A stretch of DNA of 64,000 nucleotides from Microthyrium microscopicum (lineage: Eukaryota; Ascomycota; Dothideomycetes; Microthyriales; Microthyriaceae). Both the position numbers and the translations under genes were made by a program. The notes beneath the pieces were generated by a model. The model saw nothing but the letters and a program-made list of their open reading frames with translations, did not search any database and had not been told where the DNA came from. The DNA is taken from the NCBI GenBank assembly GCA_010405405.1, contig MU004231.1, positions 3,466,401-3,530,400 of the forward strand. The letters run 5' to 3'. Shown one piece after another: positions 33,672-45,900 of the stretch; within the stretch, counting starts at the first letter, position 1, and the number at the start of each line of letters is the position of its first letter.

Positions 33672-34876
33672 CTATGCTTTGAGGATTTGAGTCAACTCTG
33701 CAGCAACAGCATCTCCCATTTCCTTGGTGGAAGCCTTGCCTCCAATGTCGGCTGTTCGAGTGCCCTTCTCAATTACGTTCTCCACGGCTTTATCGATAGC
33801 TGTTGCAAGTTCAGGCAAACACAAGGAGTACTTCAGCATCATACTAATGGACAATATCGTTGCCACTGGGTTGACAATACCCTTTCCAGAAATATCCGGA
33901 GCAGACCCTAGAAGTATGTCGTCAGTATACGTATCAATGCAACCATTTCGAACAACTTACCATGGATTGGTTCATAAATTCCATTAACTCGTTTTTTGCC
34001 ATCGGGCAGAGCAGAAAGACTAGCACTTGGCAACAATCCAAGACTACCAGGAATCACACTCGCCTCATCACTGATAATGTCGCCAAATAGATTGCTTGTC
34101 ACAATGATGCCGTTCAGCGATGTAGGGTTCTTGATCATGATCATGGCAGCCGAATCGATCAGTTGGTGCTCGAACTTTAGTTGTGGGAATTCCTCTGTCA
34201 TGACATTGGTGACTGTCTTTCTCCAGAGACGACTGGTGGCGAGAACATTGGCTTTGTCAAGACTCCATACCTTTGCGGGCGGGTCCTCTGCTAGAGCAAG
34301 ATAGGCCGCTAGACGTGTGACACGTTCGATCTCTGATCTCGAATATGGTTCTACATCGAAGGCGTAACCATCTCCATCGTCTTCTTTCTTCTCGCCAAAG
34401 TATAGACCGCCAGTGAGCTCTCGTACTATGGTGAAGTTGGTTCCGCGGGCTACATGGTCTTTGAGTGGAGAGGATGAGAGAAGTGAAGGTGCAGCAAAGA
34501 AGCATGGTCGAAGATTGCCGTATGTGTCGAGTTCTTTGCGGAGTTTGAGGATTCCTTGTTCTGGACGAACTGCGCCTGTTCCCCATTTCTACTTCTGTTA
34601 GACTCGATGCAAGAGATACTAGAAAATCTGTTAACTTACTGGTCCGCCAATAGCACCTAGCAGGATAGCATCAGCCGACTTGGCAGCATTGAGCGCTTCA
34701 TCTGTGATTGCAGTTCCATGCGCATCTATCGAACAGCCTCCAAGGAGATGTTCTTGAAAGTTGAATTTGAGGTCTGGTCGCGCTTGTTCGATAGTCTTGA
34801 GGATTTTGATCCCCTCTGCAGTCACTTCAGGACCACAGTGATCACCAGCGAATACGACAATGTTGAAGGACGACAT
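33672..34876 (-). CDS. leu2: 3-isopropylmalate dehydrogenase (leucine biosynthesis)
   Basis: Leu2 oxidatively decarboxylates 3-isopropylmalate to 2-ketoisocaproate with NAD+, in leucine synthesis. The model is complement(join(33672..33907,33961..34588,34640..34876)), 366 residues, the usual length. It begins [20 protein letters not shown] and shows [19 protein letters not shown], the substrate-binding [10 protein letters not shown], an active-site Lys-Asp pair in [23 protein letters not shown] with the metal-binding Asp residues, and the NAD site around [14 protein letters not shown]. Introns fall within IGGP|KWGTG and split the Gly of IHG|SAP. It shares a 462-bp divergent promoter with the amidase gene. 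No transit peptide is apparent, consistent with a cytosolic enzyme. Confidence 0.97.
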
Positions 34877-35338
34877 ATTGCTTGCTATCAGAAAGAAAGT
34901 TTTGAAAGGGAAAAGTTGGTGGCATATCAGCTCCGATGATGGAGTCTAGAGGTTTATTTGGAAAGCTTGATGTGCGACATCGGGCTAGCTTTTTTTAATG
35001 GTGGCATGTAAGCAATGAATCTGGTTCCACCCCACTGGCATCACTACAACATAGGACTTTCTACTTTTGCTACTTTTGCTCCTCCTCTTTTCCGATACTG
35101 TTTCCAAAGGATTGGGACTCTGTTTAGAACACTAGCCCGCGTTGCGCAACATGTGGTATCTATACCTTGATGACCGAGGCCTGTGATGTGATGCACGACA
35201 TAATTTGGTCTTCCCCGCAATGCCGTCTGTCGCTATCCGATGATGGCATCCCTTCCTAGTGGTTGTAATCTTTATGTGTTGTGCATTGTATTTATTTCTG
35301 GCTCTATACTGCCTTCGAGTTAACAACTTCGATTCGAA
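34877..35338. promoter_or_regulatory. Divergent LEU2-amidase promoter
   Basis: A 462-bp region between two start codons. I looked for a Leu3-type CCGGNNCCGG site and found none. Confidence 0.5.
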
Positions 35339-37056
35339 ATGGCTTCGACCTGGCAGGCAATTGCGAAACGAAAGAAACAAGAGCAATGGAGTCGAATCCC
35401 CGCCGAATATAGACTACAGTCCGATTTCAAGAAAGATCCAGTCAATGTACTTGATGTACCACGAACATGTGGTCTATTGAGTGCTATCGAACTAGACATC
35501 ACAGAAAGCTACGACGCCACATCTCTCGCTGATGCGATAAGAGCCAGGAAACTATCTGCCGTCCAAGTAACAACAGCTTTCTGCAAAAGAGCCGCAATTG
35601 CTCACCAGCTGGTCCGTTTATATCATCTATCAGAATCACCAACTAACCCTTCCAGACGAACTGCCTAACCCAAATCTTCTTTGACCGCGCTCTCGCCCGC
35701 GCAAACGAACTAGACGCCTACCTCACGAAACACAAAAAACCCCTCGGTCCCTTCCACGGAATCCCAATCTCCCTAAAAGATGGTTTCAAGATCGCCGGCC
35801 TCGACGCTACAATCGGCTACGTCGGACTCGCCTTCAAACCCGCCAGCATCAATAGCCCACTGGTTAATCTCCTCCTCGCCGCCGGCGCAGTCCTCTACTG
35901 CAAAACGAACATCCCGCAAACACTGTCCGCACTTGACTCACACAACAACCTTTTCGGCCGAGTGCTCAACCCGTCAAACTTAGCTCTCACAGCTGGCGGG
36001 TCCTCCGGCGGGGAAGGTGCATTGATCGCGATGCGTGGTAGCGTGTTGGGCGTAGGCACAGATGTTGGTGGGAGTATACGCATACCGGCATTTTGTAATG
36101 GTGTTTACGGTATCAAACCTAGTGCTGGGAGAGTGCCATTTGCGGGACAGGAGACGGGGAAGGCGCTAGGGTCGGATAAAGTTGCATTGCAGGCGAGTGC
36201 TGGGCCGTTGGCGGGGAGTCTGAGGGACTGTGAGTTGCTTTTAAGAGTGGTGGCGGATATGCAGGCATGGAAATATGATGTAGATGTTGTCTTTGGGGAC
36301 TGGCGATCGCAGGGCGAGTGTCCGCCAAAGAAAGAGATGGTGGTTGGCGTGGTTAGGAGAGACGGGGTGATTGACCCCTTACCGCCAGTGCATAAGATAC
36401 TGGATGATACAGTGAGGGCGCTCAAGGCGGAGGGCATTAAAGTCGTTGAGATGGATATAAGCTCTCTGTTTTCGCAGTGTCAGTCGCTTGCTAATGCGCT
36501 TATGGGCGTTGAGGGAGGCAATTCAGGGTTCGATATTATGGAATCCACGGGCGAACCGCTGTCTCCATGGTTGCAAAGTCGCATGAAGCGCAAGGCCCCG
36601 TTGACACTGGAGCAGACGCGGGATTTGCATGGAAAGAAAGCAAAGTTGTGTGAGCAGTTCTTGGAAATCTGGACACAAGCGAACGGGACAGCTATCGACG
36701 CCATCATATGCCCAGTTGCGCCCCACCCGGTTCCTCCGATTGATGCTTGGAATGGGGTATCATATACATCCACGTTCGTGTTATTGGACTACCCAGCAGG
36801 CTATCTTCCAGTACGCAAGCTTCAGCATTCTGATTTGGAAGGCTCATTGCCTCAGTCAAAGCCTATTGGATCGTGGGATCAGCGTAATAGGGAAATTTGG
36901 ACTGGAACGGATCATAGCACTTTTCTGGGGTCGTCTTTGGGAGTTCAGGTAGTTGTTCCAAGATTACAAGAGCGAAGGCTGTGTCAAGCTATGGCAGTAA
37001 TTGAGGATAGTATCAGAAGGCAGGGAATAGGAGAGCAAAGTGGTCCAAAGCTATAA
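35339..37056 (+). CDS. Amidase (acetamidase-like, amidase-signature family)
   Basis: The model is join(35339..35611,35656..37056), 557 residues; the intron is 44 bp with donor GTCCGT and acceptor TCCAG. Amidase-signature enzymes hydrolyse amide bonds with a Ser-cisSer-Lys triad. The triad is visible as Lys132 (ISLKDGFK), Ser207 (GGSSGGEGAL) and Ser231 (DVGGSIRIP), with the normal 24-residue spacing between the serines. The N-terminal IPAEYRL and later GIKPSAGRVPF, AGPLAGSLRD and the C-terminal WNGVSYTSTFVLLDYPAGYLP suit the fungal acetamidase/general amidase branch. The substrate is not known; amides as nitrogen source are the usual suggestion. The 3' part has a decayed second copy downstream. 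Confidence 0.92.
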
Positions 37057-37878
37057 TAATGCAATGTCTAAGATAGGGTCCATGATTTGTCTCCTTAACA
37101 CATCTCAAAATCTATTTACAAGAACAGAAGTAATACGGCTTTTGGTCTCAGACCTGCAGCATAAAGCTATTCCTGATATGATAACTGGTCAATCAATCTT
37201 CACAAGCCCGCTTGGGCGGCTGCTGGTCAAGATGTTCCTGTAAAAGCTCATCCTTCGCTGGCTGGATGACAGGCGTCACCCTCTTTCAAGGGTTTTCAAT
37301 ACATTCTCTGCCTTGCGCGGGCTTGTGAGGAAGATGACCAGATAGGAACAGGGATATCTGGACTGGTACTAACCGCGACATGTTTCTCGGATCGTCTTTG
37401 GAGCTCAAGTTATCGTTCCAAGATTGCAAGATTCAACTCTTCCTGAAGAAGAACAATTTGAAGATGATCTTATTTTCTAGTCGTCTTTGATTGGCTAAGT
37501 AACCATAAGGCTCAGCCTTGTCAGGGGCAGGGATCTGCAAGGGCTTACATCGTAAGGTAAAATGGGCTTGAAATTAAGTGTGGACTATCACCAATTCCCA
37601 TCTGCATATTAGTCTAGGACATAAGTTCCTTCTTAGATAAATTTATGTGAATCTCCATAGAGTCCACTCGTACACTGAACACGAGCATACCTGCGATCGA
37701 AAACTGTCCTCATCATCATTGGCCCTAATACAAATACTCAGATCTTATCTTCTCATTTGGATTGAGCGGGTCTGGCTGTGAACTCCTACGCGCCGAAACC
37801 CAGTAGTACATCACATTGCAATTCTCCAACGCTAAACAAAACGCTCTCCCACCACGACTGTGCATACATCACGATACA
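37057..37878. other. Intergenic holding an amidase relic
   Basis: About 820 bp. Contains the amidase fragment listed separately and the promoter of the cytochrome-b5-like gene. Confidence 0.5.
37343..37430 (+). pseudogene. Decayed C-terminal amidase fragment
   Basis: The bases read RNRDIWTGTNRDMFLGSSL, matching RNREIWTGTDHSTFLGSSLG near the end of the intact amidase 400-500 bp upstream. The frame is then lost by about one base but DNA similarity continues (CGTTCCAAGATTGCAAGA against GTTCCAAGATTACAAGAG). No start, triad or upstream part is present. It is a relic of a tandem copy or paralogue; differences such as DM for ST suggest an old event. Confidence 0.75.
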
Positions 37879-38700
37879 ATGAGCGACAGCGCAGTGCGCC
37901 GGCGGACGGCAGCAACAAGCAATGACACCAAACAAGAGAAAGCAGCGAAAGGCTCACCAAGTCAAGCTGACGAACCCATCCGCTTCGGCGTTCTCGACAT
38001 CCTACGCATCCTGCTAGGCCTCTTCGTCCTAAGCTCCGCAATGAGCTGGTTTATAAACGGCGACTCCATGCTCTGGGGCTGGAAGCCATGGTTCACGCGT
38101 ATAGGTCCCATATCTACCTGGCTAGTAAGCTTCCACCCTTCTCCACCTCTATTGCATCACCCTTTGCTAACAAACATACAACAGAAAGGACCAATCGTTC
38201 TCACCGATGCCGAACTCCTAGCCTTTGACGGTTCAGATATCAACAAGCCAATCTACGTAGGCCTTAATGGCAGTATTTACGACGTCTCCTCGAATAGAGG
38301 GACGTATGGGCCGGGGGGATCATATTCGTTTTTCGCGGGGAGAGATGCAGCGAGGGGATTCATTACGGGGTGCTTTAAAGATGATTTGACGCCGGATATG
38401 AGGGGCGTGGAGGAGATGTACATCCCTATAGATCAGGATACAGATCCAGTGCTGTCGAAGGGGCAGATGAAGATTAGGAGGGATCAGGAGAGACGGGCGG
38501 CGAAGAAACGGGTCAAGGATGGGATTGATGGGTGGGCTGATTTGTTCAGTGGTGGCACTGGGAAGCCATATTTCTACGTTGGATATATCAAGCGTGAGGA
38601 AGGTTGGCTGGAGAAACTGCCAAAGAGGGAATTGTGTGAGTCAGCAGTAAAGTCACGACCTGCGCGAGATCCAGCTCCAGACCCTGCGGCAGAGAAGTGA
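37879..38700 (+). CDS. Membrane-anchored cytochrome b5-like haem/steroid-binding protein (MAPR type)
   Basis: The model is join(37879..38124,38185..38700), 253 residues. A basic N-terminus precedes one transmembrane segment (LDILRILLGLFVLSSAMSWF, about residues 42-62). The cyt b5-like domain follows: VLTDAELLAFDGSDINKPIYVGLNGSIYDVSSN, YGPGGSYSFFAGRDAARGF and TGCF. This is the order of membrane-associated progesterone-receptor-like proteins such as Dap1, which bind haem and support P450s. A C-terminal Lys/Arg-rich part follows. The intron at 38125-38184 has GTAAGC, GCTAAC and CAG but is 60 bases long and open in frame, so retention would insert 20 residues. The start is the ATG at 37879; an upstream TTG frame is not needed. 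Confidence 0.85.
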   Translation: MSDSAVRRRTAATSNDTKQEKAAKGSPSQADEPIRFGVLDILRILLGLFVLSSAMSWFINGDSMLWGWKPWFTRIGPISTWLVSFHPSPPLLHHPLLTNIQQKGPIVLTDAELLAFDGSDINKPIYVGLNGSIYDVSSNRGTYGPGGSYSFFAGRDAARGFITGCFKDDLTPDMRGVEEMYIPIDQDTDPVLSKGQMKIRRDQERRAAKKRVKDGIDGWADLFSGGTGKPYFYVGYIKREEGWLEKLPKRELCESAVKSRPARDPAPDPAAEK

Positions 38701-38915
38701 GCTCACTAGCACATTGTAAATGAAATAAGAGAACAGTATACACTTGATACAGTTGAATTTGGGTTTCAGATGATTCGTCGTGAATCGTGTATTTGAGAGC
38801 AACCGACCGGGCCGATCACGAATTGAGCTTTGTTATGCCTAATCACGACGCCGAGTATAAACTCCAATCCAGTGCCATTGACCCGAACAACTGCATGCAA
38901 TTTTCCTTCAACCGC

Positions 38916-39439
38916 TTAATCCGCACCGCCAACCGATCGAGCTAAATGACGCGTGTCAGATATATTGCGTACCCAGCGCGGCGCAGTTGTTGAACTTACT
39001 GTACACTTGCATCTTGGAGTGATGAACAACCTTCTTGATCAAACCCTTCTCTTCAAGATCCTTCATGGCCGCGCGAGCAACCGAGCCATTAATCTTTAAC
39101 CGATCGACGAGGACGGCAACGGTGATGAGACGGTATGATTGCACATCCTTCTGGAGCTTGTCGGAGGTGGCCTTGTCGAGAACGACGGCGTGGTTGGCCT
39201 TGTCCTTGACTAAAGGGAGGAAAACGTCAGTTCAGGCTCGTTGGTCTTGATGGGCGGAGTAACAATGCATTCAGTGCGGTTTGTCAGATTGGAGGGAGGG
39301 TGCTGTGGTGGGAGGAGGCGTCATTTACCCTTTCCTTTGGACCACTTTTTCTTTGCTTTCTTGCCTCCTGCTGCTGGTGCCTGTGGTGATAGATTAGCGA
39401 TTAGTCGGCGACATGCGGGCAATGATGTAGGCGTACCAT
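38916..39439 (-). CDS. rps25: 40S ribosomal protein eS25
   Basis: A small-subunit protein near the head/E-site, involved in some IRES-driven initiation. The model is complement(join(38916..38941,39000..39209,39329..39380,39437..39439)), 96 residues. The first coding exon is just the ATG, the second gives APAAGGKKAKKKWSKGK, the third VKDKANHAVVLDKATSDKL... with LITVAVLVDRLKINGSVAR, and the last TRSVGGAD. Length and sequence are those of other fungal eS25 proteins. An intron directly after the start codon is common for fungal ribosomal-protein genes. The first intron (56 bp) has donor GTACGC and the third GTAAGT. It is convergent with the b5-like gene. Confidence 0.95.
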
Positions 39440-40852
39440 TTTGATTGATGGATATGGAGTTGTTTGGAGTGGCAGTCGGAGGGGTTGTTCTTGGTGGTGT
39501 GGAAAATGGAAGACCCAGAATGTGCGATGGTTTAAGCGCCGCGTGATGAGAAATAGGCGCGCGTTCTATCTCAGCCAATAAAAATCGTTTTATCTGCAGA
39601 GTCGGAGGTTTTGGTGGAGGCACAGCGTAACATTTTCGGACTGCATCATCTTGATTTAGACTTTCAAACACTGATTCAAGGCAGACTTCTTAAAATATCT
39701 CAATTGAATTTATCTCTACTGACACAATTTGAAATATGTTTGCCTTGTCCGTAATACCACTCACGTCTTGTTGACATCTGTGGAATATTCTACAGCAGGC
39801 TGTCAGCAGTAACGAAGTGACAAAATAACTGGCACTCTCGAGTCTCTCTTCGTCCCCAATGGCTACCATCGCACTCCATAACGAGAGCATACTTATTTTG
39901 CCATTCTAAACGCTAGTTTGATGGAGTGTTCCATTCATTTTGTCGACTTATTGAGCAGCAAGAACTCAAGAATCATTAGTAGCACGATTAACAGATCGTA
40001 AGATGATGTCTGACAGCCAACGCAGATGTTTTTCTGATATCGCTCGACATTGACCACTTCTACTCTAGCCGCGAGGATGTTCGTTCACTCTATCATCTTG
40101 AGGTTTCAACGTGGCGGAGCTGCGGAGCGCATACCAGTATGCGTCTCTTTCTGAAAAGTGTATGTATGTATGGCGCATGAAGAACCACTTGCACTTGCGA
40201 ACTGCAAAGTTGGGAGCAATCGAATTGAATCACCACAACGCAGCGCGACTTGCGCTTGAAGGAGTTCGGACAATGCAAATGCGGCTGAAGGCCTGAATAC
40301 GATTGATGGCCGGATACTTTAGTTTTCTAGGATTGTTTGTTGGCTGAGTGGCCAACAGCCAGGCCACACTCCCAAAGTCCAGGTCCATCCGTTCTCACAG
40401 CCTCCCCAGCTCTCAAAAGTCCCATCTGTTGGCTGCCACTGTTACACTCAACCATTTCCTCTGGTCGTATGCGCTATCCTGGCCACTTTTCTTAATCTCA
40501 TTCTATGCCACTACCCGAACCATCCTTAGCTGGTTTCCTACATCCTTCCTGACATCTTTATGCGCGTGGTGCCTCTCTTGTCTTTCCCAACTTCCAAACA
40601 CGCGGTCACTGTCAGCCCAGCCCCTCGTGAAGATCATATTAGACCCACTCCAAGTCCCTCGTTGAGCGTCATTTCACTTTATTCGAAATAGCTGCTTAAC
40701 TCACCTTCTTTATCCTTATATTCGCCGAGCTGTGACACTAAATCTTTGGATGCTGTTTGCCATTATTCTTAGTAGGGCGGTTGTTCCGCAAGGCCCTTGA
40801 GCTCCTTCATCAACACTTTTGCGATCGTCCAACTACACTTGACCTTTCTCCA
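39440..40852. other. Divergent intergenic region, no supported gene
   Basis: About 1.4 kb with the eS25 promoter on the left. From about 40370 to 40850 the plus strand is CT-rich and looks like a long untranslated leader of the downstream gene; the 105-codon frame there (40348-40665) has no family features. Confidence 0.5.
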
Positions 40853-41959
40853 ATGCGCTCAAAGGCCGTCAGGTATCGAAGCTTGGATGATCTAAAGCAA
40901 GAGCAGCAAGCAATTACAGTGAGCACAACCACACGCCTGAGCACTCACTTGAGATCAGCTAGGCTAACCAACTTCAGCCTTATTGGAAAATTGTCGCTCA
41001 CCTAGGAATATGGATGCTTCTAGGCGGGTATGTTTCGCCGGCGACAACAAGCCAGGCATAGCGCTGACATATTGCACAGCTTTCTCATTCTTCCGAGTAC
41101 CTACGATAAAGACCCTCAACTACGCTTCGCAGACGGCGTCATAACAATAGTAATCGTCGCTCTCTTAACCGGCGGCTACAGCCTCACAGTCCTTCTCTGG
41201 TTCGCCTGTCCTTCTCCCCTCTTCCGCCTCGAATCGATATTCATCCCCGCCGCATCCTACTCCGCGTTCGGTTTCCTCGCGTCCATTTGGCCTATCATCA
41301 CGAGTACCCGCTCCGACCCCACACAGCCTTCATGCGCACTTACAATCGTTCTCACCGGCGTATCATGTACAATATACGGTGCGCTGGCATTCTGGCAATC
41401 ACGGTCAGTCAAGAAAACCACGAAGCCCGCTATATGGCCGGTATCAGGACAGTGGCAAGAGACTAGTCCCTGGCAGGAGGGCAATAACGGCTACTATAGT
41501 CCGTATGCGGGAAGCACGTATCCGTTGACTGCGAGATCGGATAGTGCGAGTTTTGTGTATCCGCCGCCAGCGGCTGAGCCGATAGAAGAAGATGCGGTTG
41601 GGCAGCAAATGGCATCACTACTGAGGAAAGATCCTGGTCCGAGCCCAGATCCAACACAATCAACTTTCCACCTAGAATGGCCAATTGATGATGAAGGAGA
41701 AGATGGGAACGCCCAGAGTCGACATAATCGAGCGCGAACACTCAGTGGTGGACCTACACATCTTTCACCAGGCGATGCAATACGGCATGGCCGACACAAT
41801 AGTGATGCGGGCGGAGCCTTGGCTAAACTGGGAAGAGCGATACGTTTTGGCGATAGCAGAGGCAGGACAGAGATCCGGGAAGAGAGGGAAAGAGCTGAAC
41901 GAGCACGGAGTAGAGATGAAAGAAGGCGTGAGATTGAACTGGGCTCGTTGGGCTCGTAG
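40853..41959 (+). CDS. Conserved-looking four-TM membrane protein, function unknown
   Basis: The model is join(40853..40918,40978..41027,41080..41959), 331 residues. Splicing was inferred because the joined reading gives a smooth first membrane helix: KIVAHLGIWMLLG-GFLILPSTY. Four hydrophobic segments lie at about residues 25-45, 57-82, 90-112 and 122-142, typical of fungal membrane proteins with YxKDPQLRFADGVI in the first loop. Residues 150-331 are a polar tail with Ser/Pro/Gly then an Arg/Glu-rich end (REERERAERARSRDERRR). I do not recognise the family. The first ATG after a CT-rich leader is used as the start, in a good context (CCAATGCG). Confidence 0.75.
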
Positions 41960-42904
41960 TGTTTTTATGGATGAATACCCTTGCAGTTTACGAATATGGA
42001 TGCACGATTATAATGTACAAATAGCGGATATCAAGGGTGTATTTGGGATAGCGGAGGCGATTTTGCGAATTGAGTAATTGAACTAAACTACCTACTAGGA
42101 CTGTATACAGTTCCATCAGCTCTTCCAGTGTGTATAGAGAGGTACGAGGTTCACATCTTGGATTCGGTGTCGGATCAGGTTATGTTGTCTGGACTGAGAT
42201 GCTGTGATGTGGAAACAGTGGTCAGCTAATCGTTGGTAGCCTTCCCTTTGCGGATAAGACCTGACAGGATGGCGAAATAAAGTATGATCGCTGCCATAAA
42301 CGCTGCTAAATAGAAGATGCTGTATCTCCCACCGCATTCGATGGCAAATAGCACTTATAAAATAGTGTAGCATATGGGAGCAGGCAATGCTAATGGGTCT
42401 ACGCCATTTGCTCTGCCAGCTGGTTATAGACCAATGTCTCAACTTATCATGTCTTAAATGCCCAATACTGACTCCTGAGGTTGAAGAAATGAATAGAAGA
42501 ACAAAGGGCGAGCAAGACACTTGATGCAAGACAAAACAAGCACTTTTTTGATGCAGCCCCCCACCCCCCTCCCCCACATCAGAGCAGGAAGCACGATCTA
42601 ACTTCTGTCGTGCTTCTTGCTTCTCCAAACTCTCCACTCCACCTCAATACCCATCTTCTCAATTGCGCCTGGCCATATTTACACCTCTCGACTTTCTAAA
42701 ACCTTCACTTGGTGACATCTTCTGTTTGATTCTCTCCTTCCTTGCTCGTACTTGTTCTTCTTGGCAGTCACTTTGGTCCAGGCCTTACCTTGGTACCAGG
42801 AGGAGGCAGCAGCGTTCCGCACCATGATCAACTCAATTACTTGATCTCTCCCTTACTTCCTTCTTGTTTTCTTGAAACGAGCCAGCCCACAGTCAATCGC
42901 AACC
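41960..42904. other. Intergenic, with a short C-rich tract
   Basis: About 945 bp holding the downstream region of the membrane gene and the promoter of the F-box gene. A C-rich run at about 42555-42580 (CCCCCCACCCCCCTCCCCC) precedes a pyrimidine-rich leader. Confidence 0.5.
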
Positions 42905-45900
42905 ATGGAAGCATGGAATATCAACCAAGATGTCGGCTCTAATGAATCTTCAGACAACAACAACCGCACAGATCCTCCCCGCACATCCGACACTGCGCGA
43001 TTCCGACGATATCTTAGTCGCACCGCAGAACCCGATACTGTAGTGATATCCGACTACCTCGATGCCGCACTTGCTCAAACAGACTCAAATACCACTATAA
43101 TACCCCCGACCAATCGACGCGCAAACGACTCAAGCCGTACTCGTGCTACAACTCGCGCCACCTCCAGTCAAGCCGTCGCTCAGGTTGTTGACAATCCCTT
43201 TTCAGATCCCACTGCCACTACTGCAGATGCGGCTGATTCCACACTCGCAAACGGTGTCGGCGCTAATATAAGGAGTGCGTTGTCTTGGTCGCAATACCGA
43301 ACATTACGACATCAGGATCGTCTTGCCAATGGTCTGCCGCCGTTGGAAGGACCTCGACGTTTACAACCACTGCTCCAAGACCAACAACAAACTCTTCTTG
43401 CTTCCGAAGAACAGGCCATCCTTGCTGGTCTGATCGGCCAAGACGATACAGTGAATATGTCGAGTGATGGCGCCAACTCAATCATCTCCAGTATGCGGAA
43501 CAGTGGGGGTGATAATCTGACACTCCTGGCCAAGTTGCATCTACTTTCGCTGCGTACGAATCTAGGAGCTTCATATGATGCCGATACTATAGCGCACGCT
43601 CTCTCCGGCCTCAATCCTCGAACTTGTTTGCTATATGTCTTGGAACCTTCGCCCACTGGAAGTGATGTCTGGCCTGATATTCGAGACTTTAGCAAAACTC
43701 CTGCCCGTCTTACCGCGATGTCAAGCCACTGGCTTAGTAGCCAGGCACGGAGAGCTGGAGATGCGCGACCCAGTGCCAATGCCATGTTTGACCAGGAAGC
43801 CAACAATATCGATGAATCGATCCGCTCGACCCGCGCTTCGGCCCCTCTACTTCGCGCAGCGATGGCTCAGGTTCCCATTCTTAGACAACTCTTAACTTCT
43901 AACGACAATAACGCTCAGTCTGAGCCAATGTCAACTCATGTCGACATGTCAAATGCCCAACCAATGATGATTATTCCCAATGATCCTGCTCGACGACCAA
44001 CCTGGCCTCAGGATCAACCCCTACTCCCGAACGAGATGTATTCAATGATACTATCTCACCTTTCTCGAGACGACATCAAATCCCTACGCTTGACCTGCAA
44101 GGAAATCGAACTCCGCATTTCGAGCAAACTCTTTGAAACTGTTGTAGTTCCATTCAATACTGAAATATATGGCATGTTACAAGGCATCAAGTCTTTTCCT
44201 AGCAAGAAAGCTCCTGGCAAAAACAAAGGCAAGGGGAAAATGAAAGAAACCGAAGAGACAGAAGGCATTGAAGGCGGCAAATTGGTATGGAAGAATCTAG
44301 CCACCAATGATGTGTACAATGGCCACGGCATTGATGTTTTCCGAGGCTTTGGTCCACACATGAAGAAATTTGGAATGAGCTTTGAAGTTGATGAAGAAGT
44401 CTTGTCTGCTTTACCACGGAAAGAATTACTACAACTTGTCAAAACTTATTGGGGCGAGTACGAATGGCCATATCCGGACTACCAGCGCTTCAAGGAGATT
44501 GCACGATTAGAAAACACTGCTGATGAAACCCCTCTAATGGTCAAAGCATTCTCATATCTTACCATAGTGGAGGAACTTGCAATATCAATCGACAGTGGTT
44601 TGGGCTGGTTACATGGTCCGGATACTTCTCTACATACACGGATTTTCAAAAAACCACCACCAGTCTTTGGGAACAGATTTCCGGTACCAGATCGCCGAAG
44701 TGAAGCACAGAAGCGTCTTTGGGAGTTACTTCACAAACTCTCTCCGACACCTGATGGAGACAGCATTGCTGGTTCAGTTGTGCGCCATCGACTTGTCCCA
44801 TTCTCGAAGGAAGCTTTTGAGCTCATACATAGACGGAATGTTGCACTTGAGGTAGAGCCCCCAACTACACCTCTTTTCGAACTCAGATCACTCCTGGATT
44901 TTGACCGTCATCATGACGAGCTTGGGCAGTTGTCGGACATTATACACAGTGGCGCGCATAATCCTTCGTGGGACACTTCTGGCAAGCGCTACAAGCCCAA
45001 GCATGCTACCGGAATCTTGTCTTTCGAAGATGCTCCTACACCAGAAGACTCTGCCAATACCATCTCGCCTCTTCAGCCCAACAATTTAACCAAACCTCAG
45101 AAGGAATGGCTTCTTGAGACAGAGTGGGCTCAACGAGCATTCATCTCGTCTTATATGCTTGCAATCATGGATAATGCATTCGCGTTCAAGAACGTCCACA
45201 CTTTCAACTTTTCACGTATCTCGACACATTACATCTCGCAGTTCTTTCGCGACGACTTTTGGGATAGTATTCCCAATTTGAAGAATCTCACTGTTCTTGC
45301 TATTCAAGAATGGCAAATGGTTGTCAAAGACGAGGCTGGATACGTTGACATGAAGAAGAAGACACCATCTACTGGATGCTGTATTCTGGAAGAGTTGCTC
45401 ACTGACTATATTGCTCCTCGACGAAACATCAAGTACTTGAATATCGGCTGGGCGGCAGGCGGCGAGCACGAATCTGGAGCATATGGGCGAAATCAACAGC
45501 TTGCGCCTTGTCCATTGATGCCATGGGCTTGGCTAGATGGCGGACTTTCGGATCTTCGCCTCTTGAAGAAAGAGATGATTCTTCTGCCTTCAGTAGAACA
45601 TCTTACCCTCACAAACTGCTGGATTGCTGGAGTGGTACTACAACTGCTAGTAAAGAAACAATGCGCCGTTGCGCTGCAAAAGCTCACGCTGGATTCCGTC
45701 TCACTTTCTGGTCACAAGAGTGGATGGGAGGACGTTCTATCTGATACCAATCTACCAGATCCGCCTGCTCCAGGCAACGTGCCGCCAGCACCACCCCCAC
45801 CTCCTCCTCTTGGCCATGTCCCTGGTATGCCATTGCAGTTCGGCCATCTTCCAGCACAAGCAGGAGCAGCAAATCCAGTGCCCGGCCAAGTCCAAATGAC

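Noticed and set aside
34877-35338. Leu3-type CCGGNNCCGG site in the LEU2 promoter
   Set aside because: Searched by eye and not found.
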